Numbered from the stretch's first letter, positions 10,232-19,268 are shown. The stretch is DNA of 39,124 nucleotides from Nitrospirota bacterium (GCA_021814475.1 JAKAIE010000025.1:1-39124); one strand, 5' to 3'. The notes: generated from the sequence alone by a model not told the origin. Numbers and translations: made by a program.

Positions 10232-10348
10232 ATGGGAGACAAGGGCGGCAAAAAGGACAAGGACAAGGAACGGAAACAGAAGGAGAACAAACAGGCAAAG
10301 GATATGAAAGAGAAGAAGGACAAGCAACCGAAGAGCGCGCCGAAATAG
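10232..10348 (+). CDS. Small lysine-rich protein (38 aa)
   Basis: A short gene lying between the glucan synthase and galU. It starts ATG GGA GAC AAG GGC GGC and ends TAG, and encodes MGDKGGKKDKDKERKQKE followed by more Lys/Gln/Glu and a KSAPK end. A near-perfect ribosome site (AGGAGG) lies 7 bases before the ATG, which is the main reason to call it. The composition is almost entirely charged, with no hydrophobic core, so it is probably disordered and could bind nucleic acid or a polyanion. From memory, similar MGDK-starting lysine-rich small proteins occur in proteobacteria and related phyla without known function. A longer frame over the same bases (10138-10449) has no ribosome site and looks spurious. 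Confidence 0.7.
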   Translation: MGDKGGKKDKDKERKQKENKQAKDMKEKKDKQPKSAPK

Positions 10349-10452
10349 GGAGCAGGGTAGATCTCTCCCGTTTGTCCTGCGGACCGCATCCTGACCGGGC
10401 GATACCCCCCCCGGGACCAAGGACGGGACGACAAGCAGCAGAAAGGTAGATT

Positions 10453-11325
10453 ATGACTCCTATTCCCGGAATCAAAAAAGCGATTGTCGCAGTGGCAGGC
10501 GCCGGGACGAGATTCCTTCCGGCCACAAAGACCATGCCGAAAGAGATGCTGCCGATCGTGGATAAGCCTATTATCCAGCTGGTCGTAGAGGAACTGGTTG
10601 AAGCCGGGATACAGGACATTATCCTGGTGACAAAATGGGACAAGAAGGCGCTGGAAGACCACTTCGATCACAACTGGGCATTGTCGAATGAGTTAAGGGA
10701 AGCGGGAAAGCTGGCGCAGCTCGAGGAAGTAACGCGGATTTCCGAGATGGCCAACTTCGTGTATGTCAGGCAGAAGGGCCCATATGGGAATGGCACGCCG
10801 GTATTGTCCGCCGCGAGCCTGGTTTACAACGAACCGTTTATCTATGTCTGGGGCGATGACCTCGTGCGCTCGGAGGTGTCCTTCACCAAACAGATGATAG
10901 AAGATTATCAGAGACACGGCCACCTGATGATAGGGGTGCAGAAGGTCGAGCGGGAGATGGTAAACCGATACGGGATTGTAAAGTTGCGTCCCGGATCCTC
11001 TGAAATCGAAAAAATTGTGGAAAAGCCATCCATCGAAGAGGCCCCGTCCCAGTTAGCGGATTTCGGGCGGATGATTTTGAATCAGGATATTGTGGATATT
11101 CTGAGAGAAATTCCGCTCGGCAAAGATAACGAGCTTTGGATTGTTGATGCAATTCGTCAGTATGTTGAACGCGGGGGGATATTTCTTGCCAGAGAGGTGG
11201 ATAACGGGGAATGGCTGACCACGGGAGACCCCCTGAATTACCTGAAGGCGGTGATAAAATATGCCCTGGACAGGGAGGATATCGGGAGAGACCTGAAAAC
11301 GTTTCTCAAAAACTCGGTATGCTGA
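10453..11325 (+). CDS. galU: UTP--glucose-1-phosphate uridylyltransferase
   Basis: A 290-residue GalU, the usual length, making UDP-glucose from UTP and glucose-1-phosphate in the cytosol. The nucleotide-binding N-terminus reads AGAGTRFLPATKTMPKEMLP (residues 15-34), followed by VDKPIIQ and a VWGDDLV motif with the metal-binding Asp. The middle has QKVEREMVNRYGIV and KIVEKP; the C-terminus has GDPLNYLKAVIKYAL, all typical. It follows the glucan synthase and the lysine-rich small gene on the same strand and ends before a strong terminator, so the three may share a transcript. The link is metabolic: its product is the presumed donor of the upstream synthase. Confidence 0.96.
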   Translation: MTPIPGIKKAIVAVAGAGTRFLPATKTMPKEMLPIVDKPIIQLVVEELVEAGIQDIILVTKWDKKALEDHFDHNWALSNELREAGKLAQLEEVTRISEMANFVYVRQKGPYGNGTPVLSAASLVYNEPFIYVWGDDLVRSEVSFTKQMIEDYQRHGHLMIGVQKVEREMVNRYGIVKLRPGSSEIEKIVEKPSIEEAPSQLADFGRMILNQDIVDILREIPLGKDNELWIVDAIRQYVERGGIFLAREVDNGEWLTTGDPLNYLKAVIKYALDREDIGRDLKTFLKNSVC

Positions 11326-11378
11326 AATCCGGCCAGGCCTTGAGCTTGTCAAATTCTACGGACAGGTATAGCCCAATA

Positions 11379-11407
11379 AAGAAGGCCGGCTATCTGCCGG
11401 CCTTCTT
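11379..11407. terminator. Bidirectional terminator between galU and the OB-fold gene
   Basis: A perfect 12-bp stem (AAGAAGGCCGGC / GCCGGCCTTCTT) with a 5-base loop lies between two converging genes. T-rich ends occur on both strands, though the T run on the plus side is short. Confidence 0.85.
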
Positions 11408-11429
11408 CTGATTCACTTACGGAGAAGGG

Positions 11430-12176
11430 CTATTTCGTAAAGGTTGCGTTCTCCACGATCACGTTGTACTTGTAGCCGGCTCCGAAATCCCTGTCCTTTG
11501 CAAGTGTTCCTGTCACAGTCACCACGTCGTCTTTGGCAGGGAGGGCGCCGCCGGTTGATGTGACCACGAGATCGAAGTTCCCTTTCCTGGCGTCGCCGGT
11601 CCCGTCCTGAATATGCACCCAGTTCCGTTTCATGATGCCGGACGATACCTTGATCACCTTGCCCTTGACGACGACTGTTTTATTGTCCAGTTTTTTGCTG
11701 TTTTTGAAGAGATCCGCAACCGTGTAGGCATTCGCCCCAGTAGCCTTTTTCACCGTGATCTTTTCCTTCGTCTTCGGGGCCTTGTCTTTGCTGCCGCCAG
11801 ACGTTGCCGCCTGTCCGCCTGCCTGCGGTCCCTGGACACCGTCACTGAAGACGATCTTGTCGAACTTCTTCTTGAGGGTTTTGCTCTCGAAGTTCTCCAT
11901 CACCATGCCGGGTCTGAACGAAACGGTTTCCCCCTTTTTGATCTGCGTCTGAGGGACGGCGACCCAGAGTTTTTCTCCCTTGTTTTCGATATGCGCATAG
12001 GTGTAGCCGCCGCTGTCCATCGTCTCGATGATCTTGCCGGTCAATGCAGGCGGGACCTGGGACTGTTCCTGATGTGCAGGAGCTTTCTTTTGTGACGGCT
12101 TCTTTGCCTCGGCATTAATGCCCTGGGCTGTCAAGAGGCAAAACGATATGGCTGCTACGGTAATGATTTTCTTCAT
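11430..12176 (-). CDS. Secreted NrfJ-like / OB-fold protein
   Basis: A 248-residue exported protein. I start it at the ATG at 12176 because it opens a clear signal peptide (MKKIITVAAISFCLLTAQGINA) and has AGGAG upstream; an in-frame ATG 12 codons earlier would spoil the signal. After a Lys/Gln-rich linker comes a segment GKIIETMDSGGYTYAHIE...LWVAVPQ, like the small NrfJ-type domain found near multihaem cytochrome genes, then a second linker, and an OB-fold-like C-terminal domain (VVVKGKVIKVSSGIMKRNWV ... IQDGTG ... VTVTGTLAKD). Both modules occur together in periplasmic proteins of unknown function. No partner genes lie beside it here. Function is not assigned. Confidence 0.75.
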   Translation of the reverse strand: MKKIITVAAISFCLLTAQGINAEAKKPSQKKAPAHQEQSQVPPALTGKIIETMDSGGYTYAHIENKGEKLWVAVPQTQIKKGETVSFRPGMVMENFESKTLKKKFDKIVFSDGVQGPQAGGQAATSGGSKDKAPKTKEKITVKKATGANAYTVADLFKNSKKLDNKTVVVKGKVIKVSSGIMKRNWVHIQDGTGDARKGNFDLVVTSTGGALPAKDDVVTVTGTLAKDRDFGAGYKYNVIVENATFTK

Positions 12177-12286
12177 GCATGACTCCTGTCTGTGTTTTAT
12201 TACGAATGGCATACACCCGCACTTCTATTATAAAAGAATGAGGCTGTTTTCTTCTAATTCACAAGGATCTTTCGCTATAATAACCG

Positions 12287-13450
12287 ATGGAAAAAACCGC
12301 GATAGTTGTGACATGCCCGAAGGGACTGACGCCTTGGCTGGTGATGGAGATCGGGTCACTGGGGTTGCCTGTGATTTCCGAAAGCATCGCCAGCGTCACG
12401 ACCGAGGGGGGGATGGCCGAGGCGATGCGGCTGAATCTGCAGCTCCGGACCGGCCACCGGGTCCTTCTTCTCCTGAAAGGGTTTCTGGCGAGAAATGCGG
12501 ACGATCTTTACAGGGAACTGTTCGATATCCGCTGGGAGGATTATATCCCTGAGGACAGTTATCTCAGTGTCACCTCGAGCGTCGAGAACCCGACCATCAA
12601 CGACTCGCGGTTTGCCAATCTCAAATGCAAGGATGCCATCGTCGACAGGATCCTTCAGACGTGCGGCAGGAGGCCCGACTCCGGACCCGAACGTGACCGT
12701 TGCGTGGTGTACCTCTACTGGAAGGGGACGTCCTGCGCGGTCTATCTCGATACCTCCGGAGAGCCGCTCTCCAGAAGGGGGTATCGCAGGATCCCTATGG
12801 CTGCGCCGATGCAGGAGACTCTGGCGGCCGGGGTGATCGCGGCAACGGGATGGACGGGAAGTACCGATTTCATCAATCCGATGTGCGGCAGCGGGACACT
12901 TGCGATCGAGGCGGCGCTGATCGCCTTCAGAAAGGCGCCGGGGTTGCTCAGGGAGAATTTCGGTTTCATGCATTATCGCGGTTTCAGCCATGAAGGCTGG
13001 ATTTCCATTCGGCGTGAGGCCGAAGACAGGGTTCTGGAAAAGCCGGAATGCGGCATCATCGCTTCCGACAGCAATCCCCGCGCAGTCGACGCCGCTATCC
13101 GGAATGCCGCAGCAGCCGGGGTGAGGGACGCCGTCAGCTTCGGCGTCTGTGATTTTGCGGAGACCGAACTGCCGGGTCGGGGAGGTATCATCGTGCTGAA
13201 TCCCGAGTATGGCGAGAGGATGGGAGACGAGGCGGCGCTGGGCGCCACTTACCGGTCGATAGGTGATTTTTTTAAACAGCGCTGCCGGGGATATACCGGC
13301 TATATCTTTACCGGCAACATGTCTCTTGCGAAGAAAGTGGGCCTCAGGTCAAAGAGGCGAATACCTTTTTACAACAGCGGGATCGAATGCAGACTGCTCG
13401 AATACGAACTGTACGAAGGCAGCAGAAAACAAAAACAGGAGCAGGAGTAA
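12287..13450 (+). CDS. THUMP/RlmL-like class I SAM-dependent RNA methyltransferase
   Basis: A 387-residue protein of the RlmL (23S rRNA guanine-N2) / YpsC methyltransferase family. The N-terminal part is a THUMP-like RNA-binding region. The SAM site shows DFINPMCGSGTLAIEAALIA (around residue 193), the acidic loop ASDSNPRAVDAA, and the catalytic motif IV as LNPEYGERMG. In most relatives motif IV is NPPYGER; here the second Pro is Glu. A TATAAT-like box lies only 5 bases before the ATG with no good -35 box, so a very short leader is possible. The stop is followed after 4 bases by the peptidase start, so the two genes are probably co-transcribed. The methylated base is inferred only from the family. 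Confidence 0.85.
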   Translation: MEKTAIVVTCPKGLTPWLVMEIGSLGLPVISESIASVTTEGGMAEAMRLNLQLRTGHRVLLLLKGFLARNADDLYRELFDIRWEDYIPEDSYLSVTSSVENPTINDSRFANLKCKDAIVDRILQTCGRRPDSGPERDRCVVYLYWKGTSCAVYLDTSGEPLSRRGYRRIPMAAPMQETLAAGVIAATGWTGSTDFINPMCGSGTLAIEAALIAFRKAPGLLRENFGFMHYRGFSHEGWISIRREAEDRVLEKPECGIIASDSNPRAVDAAIRNAAAAGVRDAVSFGVCDFAETELPGRGGIIVLNPEYGERMGDEAALGATYRSIGDFFKQRCRGYTGYIFTGNMSLAKKVGLRSKRRIPFYNSGIECRLLEYELYEGSRKQKQEQE

Positions 13451-13454
13451 ATAT

Positions 13455-15284
13455 ATGCCGGCAAGAAGGACAAAAGAGAAGAGCAAGCCGTATGAGTGGG
13501 ATCTGTCCCCGTTGATGAAGTCTGACGACGATCCCCGCATCGAGAAGAATCTCAGGGATGTCGAGCGGGAGAGTCGCCTGTTCATAGACAAGTGGCAGGG
13601 ACGTACCGACTACCTGAGGGAGCCTCTCGTCATGAAAGAGGCGCTCGATGAGTACGAACGGTGGAGACGGACATGCGGGAGTGATGGCGATGCGGGGTAT
13701 TACTTCTGGTTGAGGGCCCAGCAGGATATGAACGACCCTGCTTTGAAGGCACGTCTGAACCGGGCAGAGGACTTCAGCAGGAAGATTGAAAACGATATGC
13801 AGTTCTTCCACCTCAGGATCTCCAGGATACCGAAGAACAGGCAGAAACGGTTTCTCGGGCACCCGGCGCTTGAGCCCTACCGGTATTTCCTTGAGAGGAT
13901 ATTCGAAGAGGCCGCGCATCTGCTGAGCGAGCCCGAAGAGAAGATAATGAACCTCAAGTCTGCGACCTCCTATTCCGGATGGACGAGGATGACTGCAGGT
14001 TTTCTCGCGAGGGAAGAAAGGCAGGTCCTGCTCGAAAACGGGAAAAAGGGGACCAGGACACTTTCTGCCATATCGAGCCTTGCGAGTCACAAGACCAAGA
14101 AGGTGAGGGACGTCGCCGCCTTGGCGTTCGATTCGATCATGGCTCAGTATGCTGATGTCGCCGAGGCCGAGATGAATGCGGTGCTCGCGAACAAGAAGAC
14201 GGACGACGACTTGCGGGGATTCACGAGACCCGATCAGTCGCGTCACCTGAGCGACGATATCGGAAGCGATGTTGTCGATACACTCGTCCGGACTGTGTCC
14301 GACAGGTTTTCTGTCGCCGGCCGCTTCTATGCCCTCAAGGCCCGGCTGATGAAGGTGACGCGTCTCGCCTACCACGAAAGAAACGTCGAATACGGCAATA
14401 TCACGATAAAGTATCCCTACGGGAAGGCGATGCGTCTTGTCGGGAAGGTGATGCAGGACCTCGATAAAGACTTTGCTGAAATCTTCAGGAGTTTTGCGGA
14501 CAACGGCCAGTTCGACGCATATCCGAGGAAGGGGAAGGGTGGCGGGGCCTTCTGCGCCCACCATCTGGCGTCCCAGCCGACATACATCCTCCTGAACCAT
14601 ACCGGCACCCTTCATGACGTACTGACAATCGCCCACGAACTGGGCCACGGAATCAACAACGAACTCGTGAGGCGGTCCCGGCATGCCCTTTACTTCGGCA
14701 CACCGACGTCGACCGCAGAGGTGGCGAGCACCTTTATGGAGGACTTCGTCCTGCATGAGATCCTGGGCCGGTCGGATGACGATGCCAGACTATCGATCAT
14801 GATGATGAAGCTCAATGACGACGTATCGACGATCTTCAGACAGGTCGCCTGTTACCGCTTCGAACAGGAGCTGCATGAGTCGTTCAGGCAGAAGGGGTAT
14901 CTTTCGAAAGACGAGATCGGGTCCATCTTCCAGGGGCATATGGCGGCCTACATGGGCGATGCGGTGGAGCAGTCGAAGGGGTCCCGCTACTGGTGGGTCT
15001 ACTGGAGCCACATACGGTATTTCTTTTATGTGTATTCGTATGCGAGCGGCCTGCTGATATCGAAATCCCTGCAGCGCTCGGTAAAGCAGAACCCGGCCTT
15101 CATCTCAAAGGTCAAGGAATTTCTCTCTGCCGGCCTCTCCGAGTCACCCCGGAACATCTTCGGCAGGCTGGGTGTCGACATTGCGGACAAGGCCTTCTGG
15201 TCCCGTGGCATTGACGAGGTTGAAGCCCTGCTGGAGGAGACGGCCGCGCTTGCAGAAAAAATGGGAAGACTGAAAGGCGTCTAA
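13455..15284 (+). CDS. pepF: M3-family oligoendopeptidase (PepF-like)
   Basis: A 609-residue zinc metallopeptidase of family M3, which degrades oligopeptides in the cytosol. The zinc site is H394-E-L-G-H398 with the third ligand at E422 in TPTSTAEVASTF. The length suits PepF (about 600). I start at ATG 13455, which has AGGAG 8 bases upstream inside the end of the preceding gene; the frame stays open further upstream but that stretch overlaps the methyltransferase in another frame and lacks peptidase homology. Its stop overlaps the stop of the converging LOG gene by 4 bases, leaving no room for a terminator between them. Confidence 0.93.
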   Translation: MPARRTKEKSKPYEWDLSPLMKSDDDPRIEKNLRDVERESRLFIDKWQGRTDYLREPLVMKEALDEYERWRRTCGSDGDAGYYFWLRAQQDMNDPALKARLNRAEDFSRKIENDMQFFHLRISRIPKNRQKRFLGHPALEPYRYFLERIFEEAAHLLSEPEEKIMNLKSATSYSGWTRMTAGFLAREERQVLLENGKKGTRTLSAISSLASHKTKKVRDVAALAFDSIMAQYADVAEAEMNAVLANKKTDDDLRGFTRPDQSRHLSDDIGSDVVDTLVRTVSDRFSVAGRFYALKARLMKVTRLAYHERNVEYGNITIKYPYGKAMRLVGKVMQDLDKDFAEIFRSFADNGQFDAYPRKGKGGGAFCAHHLASQPTYILLNHTGTLHDVLTIAHELGHGINNELVRRSRHALYFGTPTSTAEVASTFMEDFVLHEILGRSDDDARLSIMMMKLNDDVSTIFRQVACYRFEQELHESFRQKGYLSKDEIGSIFQGHMAAYMGDAVEQSKGSRYWWVYWSHIRYFFYVYSYASGLLISKSLQRSVKQNPAFISKVKEFLSAGLSESPRNIFGRLGVDIADKAFWSRGIDEVEALLEETAALAEKMGRLKGV

Positions 15285-15961
15285 GACCTTTGGGCCGTTG
15301 TGTCGCGGGGCTTCGGCATGATATTGCCGAGGACCCGCTGATGTTCCCTGATCAGGAAGATTACTTCTTCAGGGGTGTCGACGAGAGAAAAAAGCGAGAA
15401 GTCAGATGCCTCGATCGTGCCTAGCGGAACGAGCTTCTGTTGCATCCAGTCGGTGAGCCCCTTCCAGTAATCGGCACCGTACAGGATAATCGGAAACGAG
15501 TCTATCTTGTGGGTCTGTGCGAGTGTCAGGGCCTCGAACAGTTCGTCCATCGTTCCGAACCCGCCGGGGAAGATGATGAAGGCCATGGCATACTTGATGA
15601 ACATCAGCTTGCGCACAAAGAAGTATCTGAACTGAAGACTGATATCGTGATAGGGATTCGAGGTCTGTTCCGCGGGTATCTCGATGTTAAGCCCGACCGA
15701 GTGCGCCTTTCCGCGCTTTGCGCCCTTATTGGCGCCCTCCATGATGCCGGGTCCGCCTCCGGTGATCACCGCAAACCCCTCATCGGCCAGCATACGGGCG
15801 AGGGTCTCGGCAGCCTTGTAGTATTTATGGGAGGGAGAGAGCCTTGCACTTCCGAATATCGTCACCGCAGGGCCGAGGTCATGCAGCGTTTCGAACCCCT
15901 CGACCAGTTCGGACTGGATGCGGAACACCCGCCATGTCTCGGAGGTCTTCAGGTCTTCCAT
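15281..15961 (-). CDS. LOG-family (TIGR00730-type) Rossmann-fold protein
   Basis: A 226-residue protein with the two signatures of the LOG (LONELY GUY) family: GGGPGIMEGANKG (residues 68-80) and PGGFGTMDE (132-140). Characterised members release ribose-5-phosphate from nucleoside monophosphates (cytokinin precursors, or AMP/CMP/GMP in bacteria). The real substrate here is unknown. It is the last gene of a minus-strand operon; its ATG shares one base with the stop of the preceding gene (TAATG), a sign of coupled translation. Its 3' end overlaps the peptidase stop tail to tail. Confidence 0.92.
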   Translation of the reverse strand: MEDLKTSETWRVFRIQSELVEGFETLHDLGPAVTIFGSARLSPSHKYYKAAETLARMLADEGFAVITGGGPGIMEGANKGAKRGKAHSVGLNIEIPAEQTSNPYHDISLQFRYFFVRKLMFIKYAMAFIIFPGGFGTMDELFEALTLAQTHKIDSFPIILYGADYWKGLTDWMQQKLVPLGTIEASDFSLFSLVDTPEEVIFLIREHQRVLGNIMPKPRDTTAQRS

Positions 15962-17025
15962 TAGTTCTGCACTCTCAGAGTCTTCAGGAGCCTCTCGAGA
16001 TCGAACTCCTTTTCGATGATCTCCCGTGTCTTCAGCACCTTCTTCTGCTCCCGGATACGGATCTTCCCCAGGACCGCCTCGATCTTTTCGACCGTTGCGA
16101 AGGTGTCTTCATGAACTGAGATGAACGGTACGCCGGCGAGTTTCGCCTTGCCGAGAATGACGTCGTTGGTATACATGCCGCCGGTGAGCACGATGCACCT
16201 GGTCGAGGTCTCGAGCGCGGCCAGCTGGATATCGGACCTGTGCGCCCCGGTGATCACCGCCTTGTTCACGGTCCTCCGGAAATACTTCAGCGCGCTGTCG
16301 ACGTCCATTGCTCCGATCGAGAAGTTCTCGATGAACTCGTCGAGTTTGTCTTCGCCGCAGAGGATCTTTCCGCCCAGGATCTCGTTGAGCTGCCGGACGG
16401 TGATCGAATCCAGAAGGATATCGCGGTGCAGGCAGGCGAAGATCGGGATCCCTCTCTTTTCGAGGTACGGTCTGACCGTCTCATAGACGTATTCATGGGC
16501 TGCCTGGGGTATCTTGTTGATCACGCCTCCGGCGAAGTTTTCTCCAAGCAGTTCCCTGGACCCGATCAGGGAATCTATCGAGCTGTCGCCGTTCCAGGGC
16601 TCGACCACAAGGGTTTTTGCCTGGAGGTGCCGGATCAGTCTGAGTCCGCCCAGTCCGAAGAGCGAGCCGGCAAACAGATCGGCGGCGCCGCCCACGATCA
16701 CGACGTCCCTGCCGGTGACTGAATCAAACGCCTTCTTTACGGTGTCGAACCTGTCTGCGCCCTGACCGGCCAGGGCGTTGTTCTGCGTCTCGAAGGTGAC
16801 GACGAAGGGAGAGGCCTGTTCAGCCGACTCATCGAGGTCGAGGGCCTTCCTCATGAATTCTGCATCTGCGTCGATGATTCCTCCGTCCTGTTTTGCCGGG
16901 ATAGTGCCATACGGTTTTATATACCCGATCTTCAATCCCCTTTCCCTGAACAGCAGTCCGAGTCCGAGCGTGATGAGGCTCTTTCCCGAAAAACCTGACA
17001 TCGAAGCTATATACAGATGTACCAT
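15961..17025 (-). CDS. BioD-like P-loop + DRTGG domain protein (Pta N-terminal-like)
   Basis: A 354-residue protein resembling only the N-terminal regulatory half of long phosphotransacetylases: a dethiobiotin-synthetase-like P-loop domain (SMSGFSGKS, residues 8-16) followed by a DRTGG domain (near 215-320, VNKAVITGAHRSD ... RCIVLTGG). The phosphate-acetyltransferase catalytic domain is missing, so the automatic label 'phosphotransacetylase' would mislead. It lies 11 bases downstream of the ADP-forming acyl-CoA synthetase gene with a good ribosome site (AGGAGGG) in the gap. A role as nucleotide-dependent partner or sensor for acetate/acyl-CoA conversion is inference from this pairing. Confidence 0.85.
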   Translation of the reverse strand: MVHLYIASMSGFSGKSLITLGLGLLFRERGLKIGYIKPYGTIPAKQDGGIIDADAEFMRKALDLDESAEQASPFVVTFETQNNALAGQGADRFDTVKKAFDSVTGRDVVIVGGAADLFAGSLFGLGGLRLIRHLQAKTLVVEPWNGDSSIDSLIGSRELLGENFAGGVINKIPQAAHEYVYETVRPYLEKRGIPIFACLHRDILLDSITVRQLNEILGGKILCGEDKLDEFIENFSIGAMDVDSALKYFRRTVNKAVITGAHRSDIQLAALETSTRCIVLTGGMYTNDVILGKAKLAGVPFISVHEDTFATVEKIEAVLGKIRIREQKKVLKTREIIEKEFDLERLLKTLRVQN

Positions 17026-17036
17026 CTGGACCCTCC

Positions 17037-19127
17037 TTACGGGCGTCTGAGAATTATGCGCGCATCGAGCGCGGTTGCCCCTCTGTCCGATACGACGAGG
17101 GGGTTGATATCGAGTTCGATAACGTCGGGGAATTCGGTGGCAAGTCGCGAGAGCCTCAGGACCGCATCATAAATAGAGGCAAAATCCACCGGCTTTTCCC
17201 CTCGGGCCCCTTTCAGGAGCTGGACGCTTCTTATTTCGTGCACCATCTCTTCGGCGTCTTTTTCCGTCAAAGGGACGACCCTGAAGGAGACATCCTTGAG
17301 AACCTCGACGTAGATGCCCCCCAGTCCGAACATGATCATATGGCCGAACGTTCTGTCATACGTGATGCCGAGAATGATCTCCTTCCCCTTCGGGACCGTT
17401 TCGTAGACATTCACGCCCCTGATAAAGGCGCTGGGCATGAATTTCCTGGCATTCAGGGTGATCTCTGTGAAGGCCTCTTCAACCTCCTTTGCCGCCGCTA
17501 TTCCGGTCTTCACTCCTCCGATGTCGGTTTTATGAAGGATATCGGGCGACGAAATCTTCATTACGACAGGGAAGCCTATGCGTCCGGCTGCCGCGACAGC
17601 CTCCTGCGGGGTCTTTACGAGTTCCACCTCCGGGAAACGGAACCCGCAGCAGGCGAGTATCTCCCTTGCCCCGTCCTCCCCGAGCTGGTATTCGCCCCGG
17701 CCGGTTGCAGCGTGAATCCTCGATGCGATTCCTTCCGTATCAAGAGATATTGCAGGGAGGGGAGGGACCACCTCGCGTTTCCATGCGGCGTAGTCGCAGA
17801 GTTTTCTGAAAGACCTCACCGCCGGCTCGGGATAGGAAAAATTCGGTATCGAGGCGGTCTTGAGAAGTTCGATCGCAGGCCTGACTCTCTGTTCTCCCAT
17901 GAAGCTGGTGACAAAGGGCTTTTCGGTCAGGCCGGACGCCTGTATCACGGCTTCCGCGGCCTCCCCGGCATCAATCGTAGCCTGGGGGGTCAGGATGACC
18001 AGGAACCCGTCGACGTTCGGGTCGGTGAGTGCATGTTCGAACACCGTGGTGTACCGATCCGCGGTCGCATCCCCGATAATATCGACCGGGTTGTACAGGG
18101 AAGCGTTTTTCGGAAGAAGCCCGGAAAGTGTATCGATCGTCTCCTTCGTAAGTTGGGGGAGCCCAAGTCCGAGACGCTCGGCAGTATCGGCAGCGATGAT
18201 GCCGGGGCCGCCGGCGTTCGTGACGATGAGAAGATTCCCGCCTGCCGGCAATTTCTTGGAGTTGAAGGCCTTGGCGGTCTCGAAGAGGTCTTCTATCCCT
18301 TCGGCACGAATGATACCGCACTGTCTGAAGGCTGCATTGAAAGCATTTTCGGAGCCTGCAAGCGCACCTGTATGGGATGACGCGGCGCGGGCACCCGCCT
18401 GTGTCCCTCCCGATTTGACGAGAAGTATCGGCTTCACCTTTGTCGCCTTCCTGGCGACATCGAGGAAGCGTCTGCCCTGGACAACGTCCTCTATATAGCC
18501 GAGGATGATGTCCGTCTCCTCGTCGTTGATGAAATATTCGATAAAATCGGTTTCGTTCAGATCCGCCTTGTTGCCTAGACTTATGAATTTGGAAAAGCCG
18601 ATCCTGTTTCCGATTGCCCAGTCGAGGATAGCGATCCCCAGTGCTCCTGATTGCGAAAAGAAACTGATCCTGCCTTGAGGGAGCATCCCCGCCGCAAATG
18701 TCGCGTTCATCGCGCAGGAGGTGTTGATGACCCCAAGGCAGTTCGGGCCGAGTATTCTGATGGCGCCGTCCCGTGTGATCGCTTTCAGTTCTTCTTCCAG
18801 CAGGGCGCCGGCGTGCCCGGCTTCCTTGAACCCGGCACTGACGATCACCGCTGCCGGCACCTTCTTTTGTATGCATTCGCGTATGGTGTCCGGCACATAC
18901 ATCGCCGGAATGGCGATGACCGCAAGGTCCACTGCTGACGGCACGGACGACAATGAAGGGTAGGCCTTCAGGCCCAGAATTGCGGATGCCCTTGGATTGA
19001 CCGGATAGATGCTGCCCTGATATCCGAAGCGGATGAGATTGTCCAGAAGAGAATAGCCGACCTTATGCGGGTCCGCCGAGGCGCCGATGACCGCAACGGA
19101 CTCTGGATGGAATAGAGCGTCGAGCAC
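17037..19127 (-). CDS. Acetate/acyl-CoA ligase (ADP-forming), fused alpha-beta
   Basis: A 696-residue ADP-forming acyl-CoA synthetase that converts acyl-CoA + ADP + Pi into acid + CoA + ATP (or the reverse). Order: CoA-binding domain (SVAVIGAS, residue 10 on), succinyl-CoA-ligase-like domains with SQSGALG near 158 and the phosphohistidine loop SSHTGALAG with His252, then a C-terminal ATP-grasp domain (GFPVVMKISSPDILHKTDIGG). This is the fused alpha-beta arrangement. The start is GTG at 19127; no in-frame ATG fits and no strong ribosome site is seen, so the start is a little uncertain. It leads an operon with the BioD/DRTGG and LOG genes and is divergent from ihfA. It suggests substrate-level ATP formation in an anaerobe, an inference. 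Confidence 0.93.
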   Translation of the reverse strand: MLDALFHPESVAVIGASADPHKVGYSLLDNLIRFGYQGSIYPVNPRASAILGLKAYPSLSSVPSAVDLAVIAIPAMYVPDTIRECIQKKVPAAVIVSAGFKEAGHAGALLEEELKAITRDGAIRILGPNCLGVINTSCAMNATFAAGMLPQGRISFFSQSGALGIAILDWAIGNRIGFSKFISLGNKADLNETDFIEYFINDEETDIILGYIEDVVQGRRFLDVARKATKVKPILLVKSGGTQAGARAASSHTGALAGSENAFNAAFRQCGIIRAEGIEDLFETAKAFNSKKLPAGGNLLIVTNAGGPGIIAADTAERLGLGLPQLTKETIDTLSGLLPKNASLYNPVDIIGDATADRYTTVFEHALTDPNVDGFLVILTPQATIDAGEAAEAVIQASGLTEKPFVTSFMGEQRVRPAIELLKTASIPNFSYPEPAVRSFRKLCDYAAWKREVVPPLPAISLDTEGIASRIHAATGRGEYQLGEDGAREILACCGFRFPEVELVKTPQEAVAAAGRIGFPVVMKISSPDILHKTDIGGVKTGIAAAKEVEEAFTEITLNARKFMPSAFIRGVNVYETVPKGKEIILGITYDRTFGHMIMFGLGGIYVEVLKDVSFRVVPLTEKDAEEMVHEIRSVQLLKGARGEKPVDFASIYDAVLRLSRLATEFPDVIELDINPLVVSDRGATALDARIILRRP

Positions 19128-19210
19128 ACTACCATAATACTAAAGAAGGAATGCCAAGGCAAGGACACGAGACTTTGGAGATATATTTTATTTCTTAAAC
19201 CACTTTGTTC

Positions 19211-19239
19211 TTGACAATAGGCTATGTCCTTAATATAAT
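19211..19239 (+). promoter_or_regulatory. Near-consensus sigma-70 promoter of ihfA
   Basis: TTGACA at 19211-19216 and TATAAT at 19234-19239 are separated by exactly 17 bases, a textbook housekeeping promoter 30 bases upstream of the ihfA start. It probably drives ihfA, the MerR-type gene and possibly the tRNA. Confidence 0.9.
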
Positions 19240-19268
19240 TAAGAAAATTCTTATTTGGGGCGGTAGAA

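Noticed and set aside
10138..10449. 103-codon frame over the lysine-rich small gene
   Set aside because: It has no ribosome site, low-complexity composition and no recognisable motif; the 38-codon frame with AGGAGG is the better gene.
13344..14756. 470-codon minus-strand frame opposite the M3 peptidase
   Set aside because: A long open shadow caused by GC-rich codon bias; the peptidase frame has the zinc site and ribosome site.
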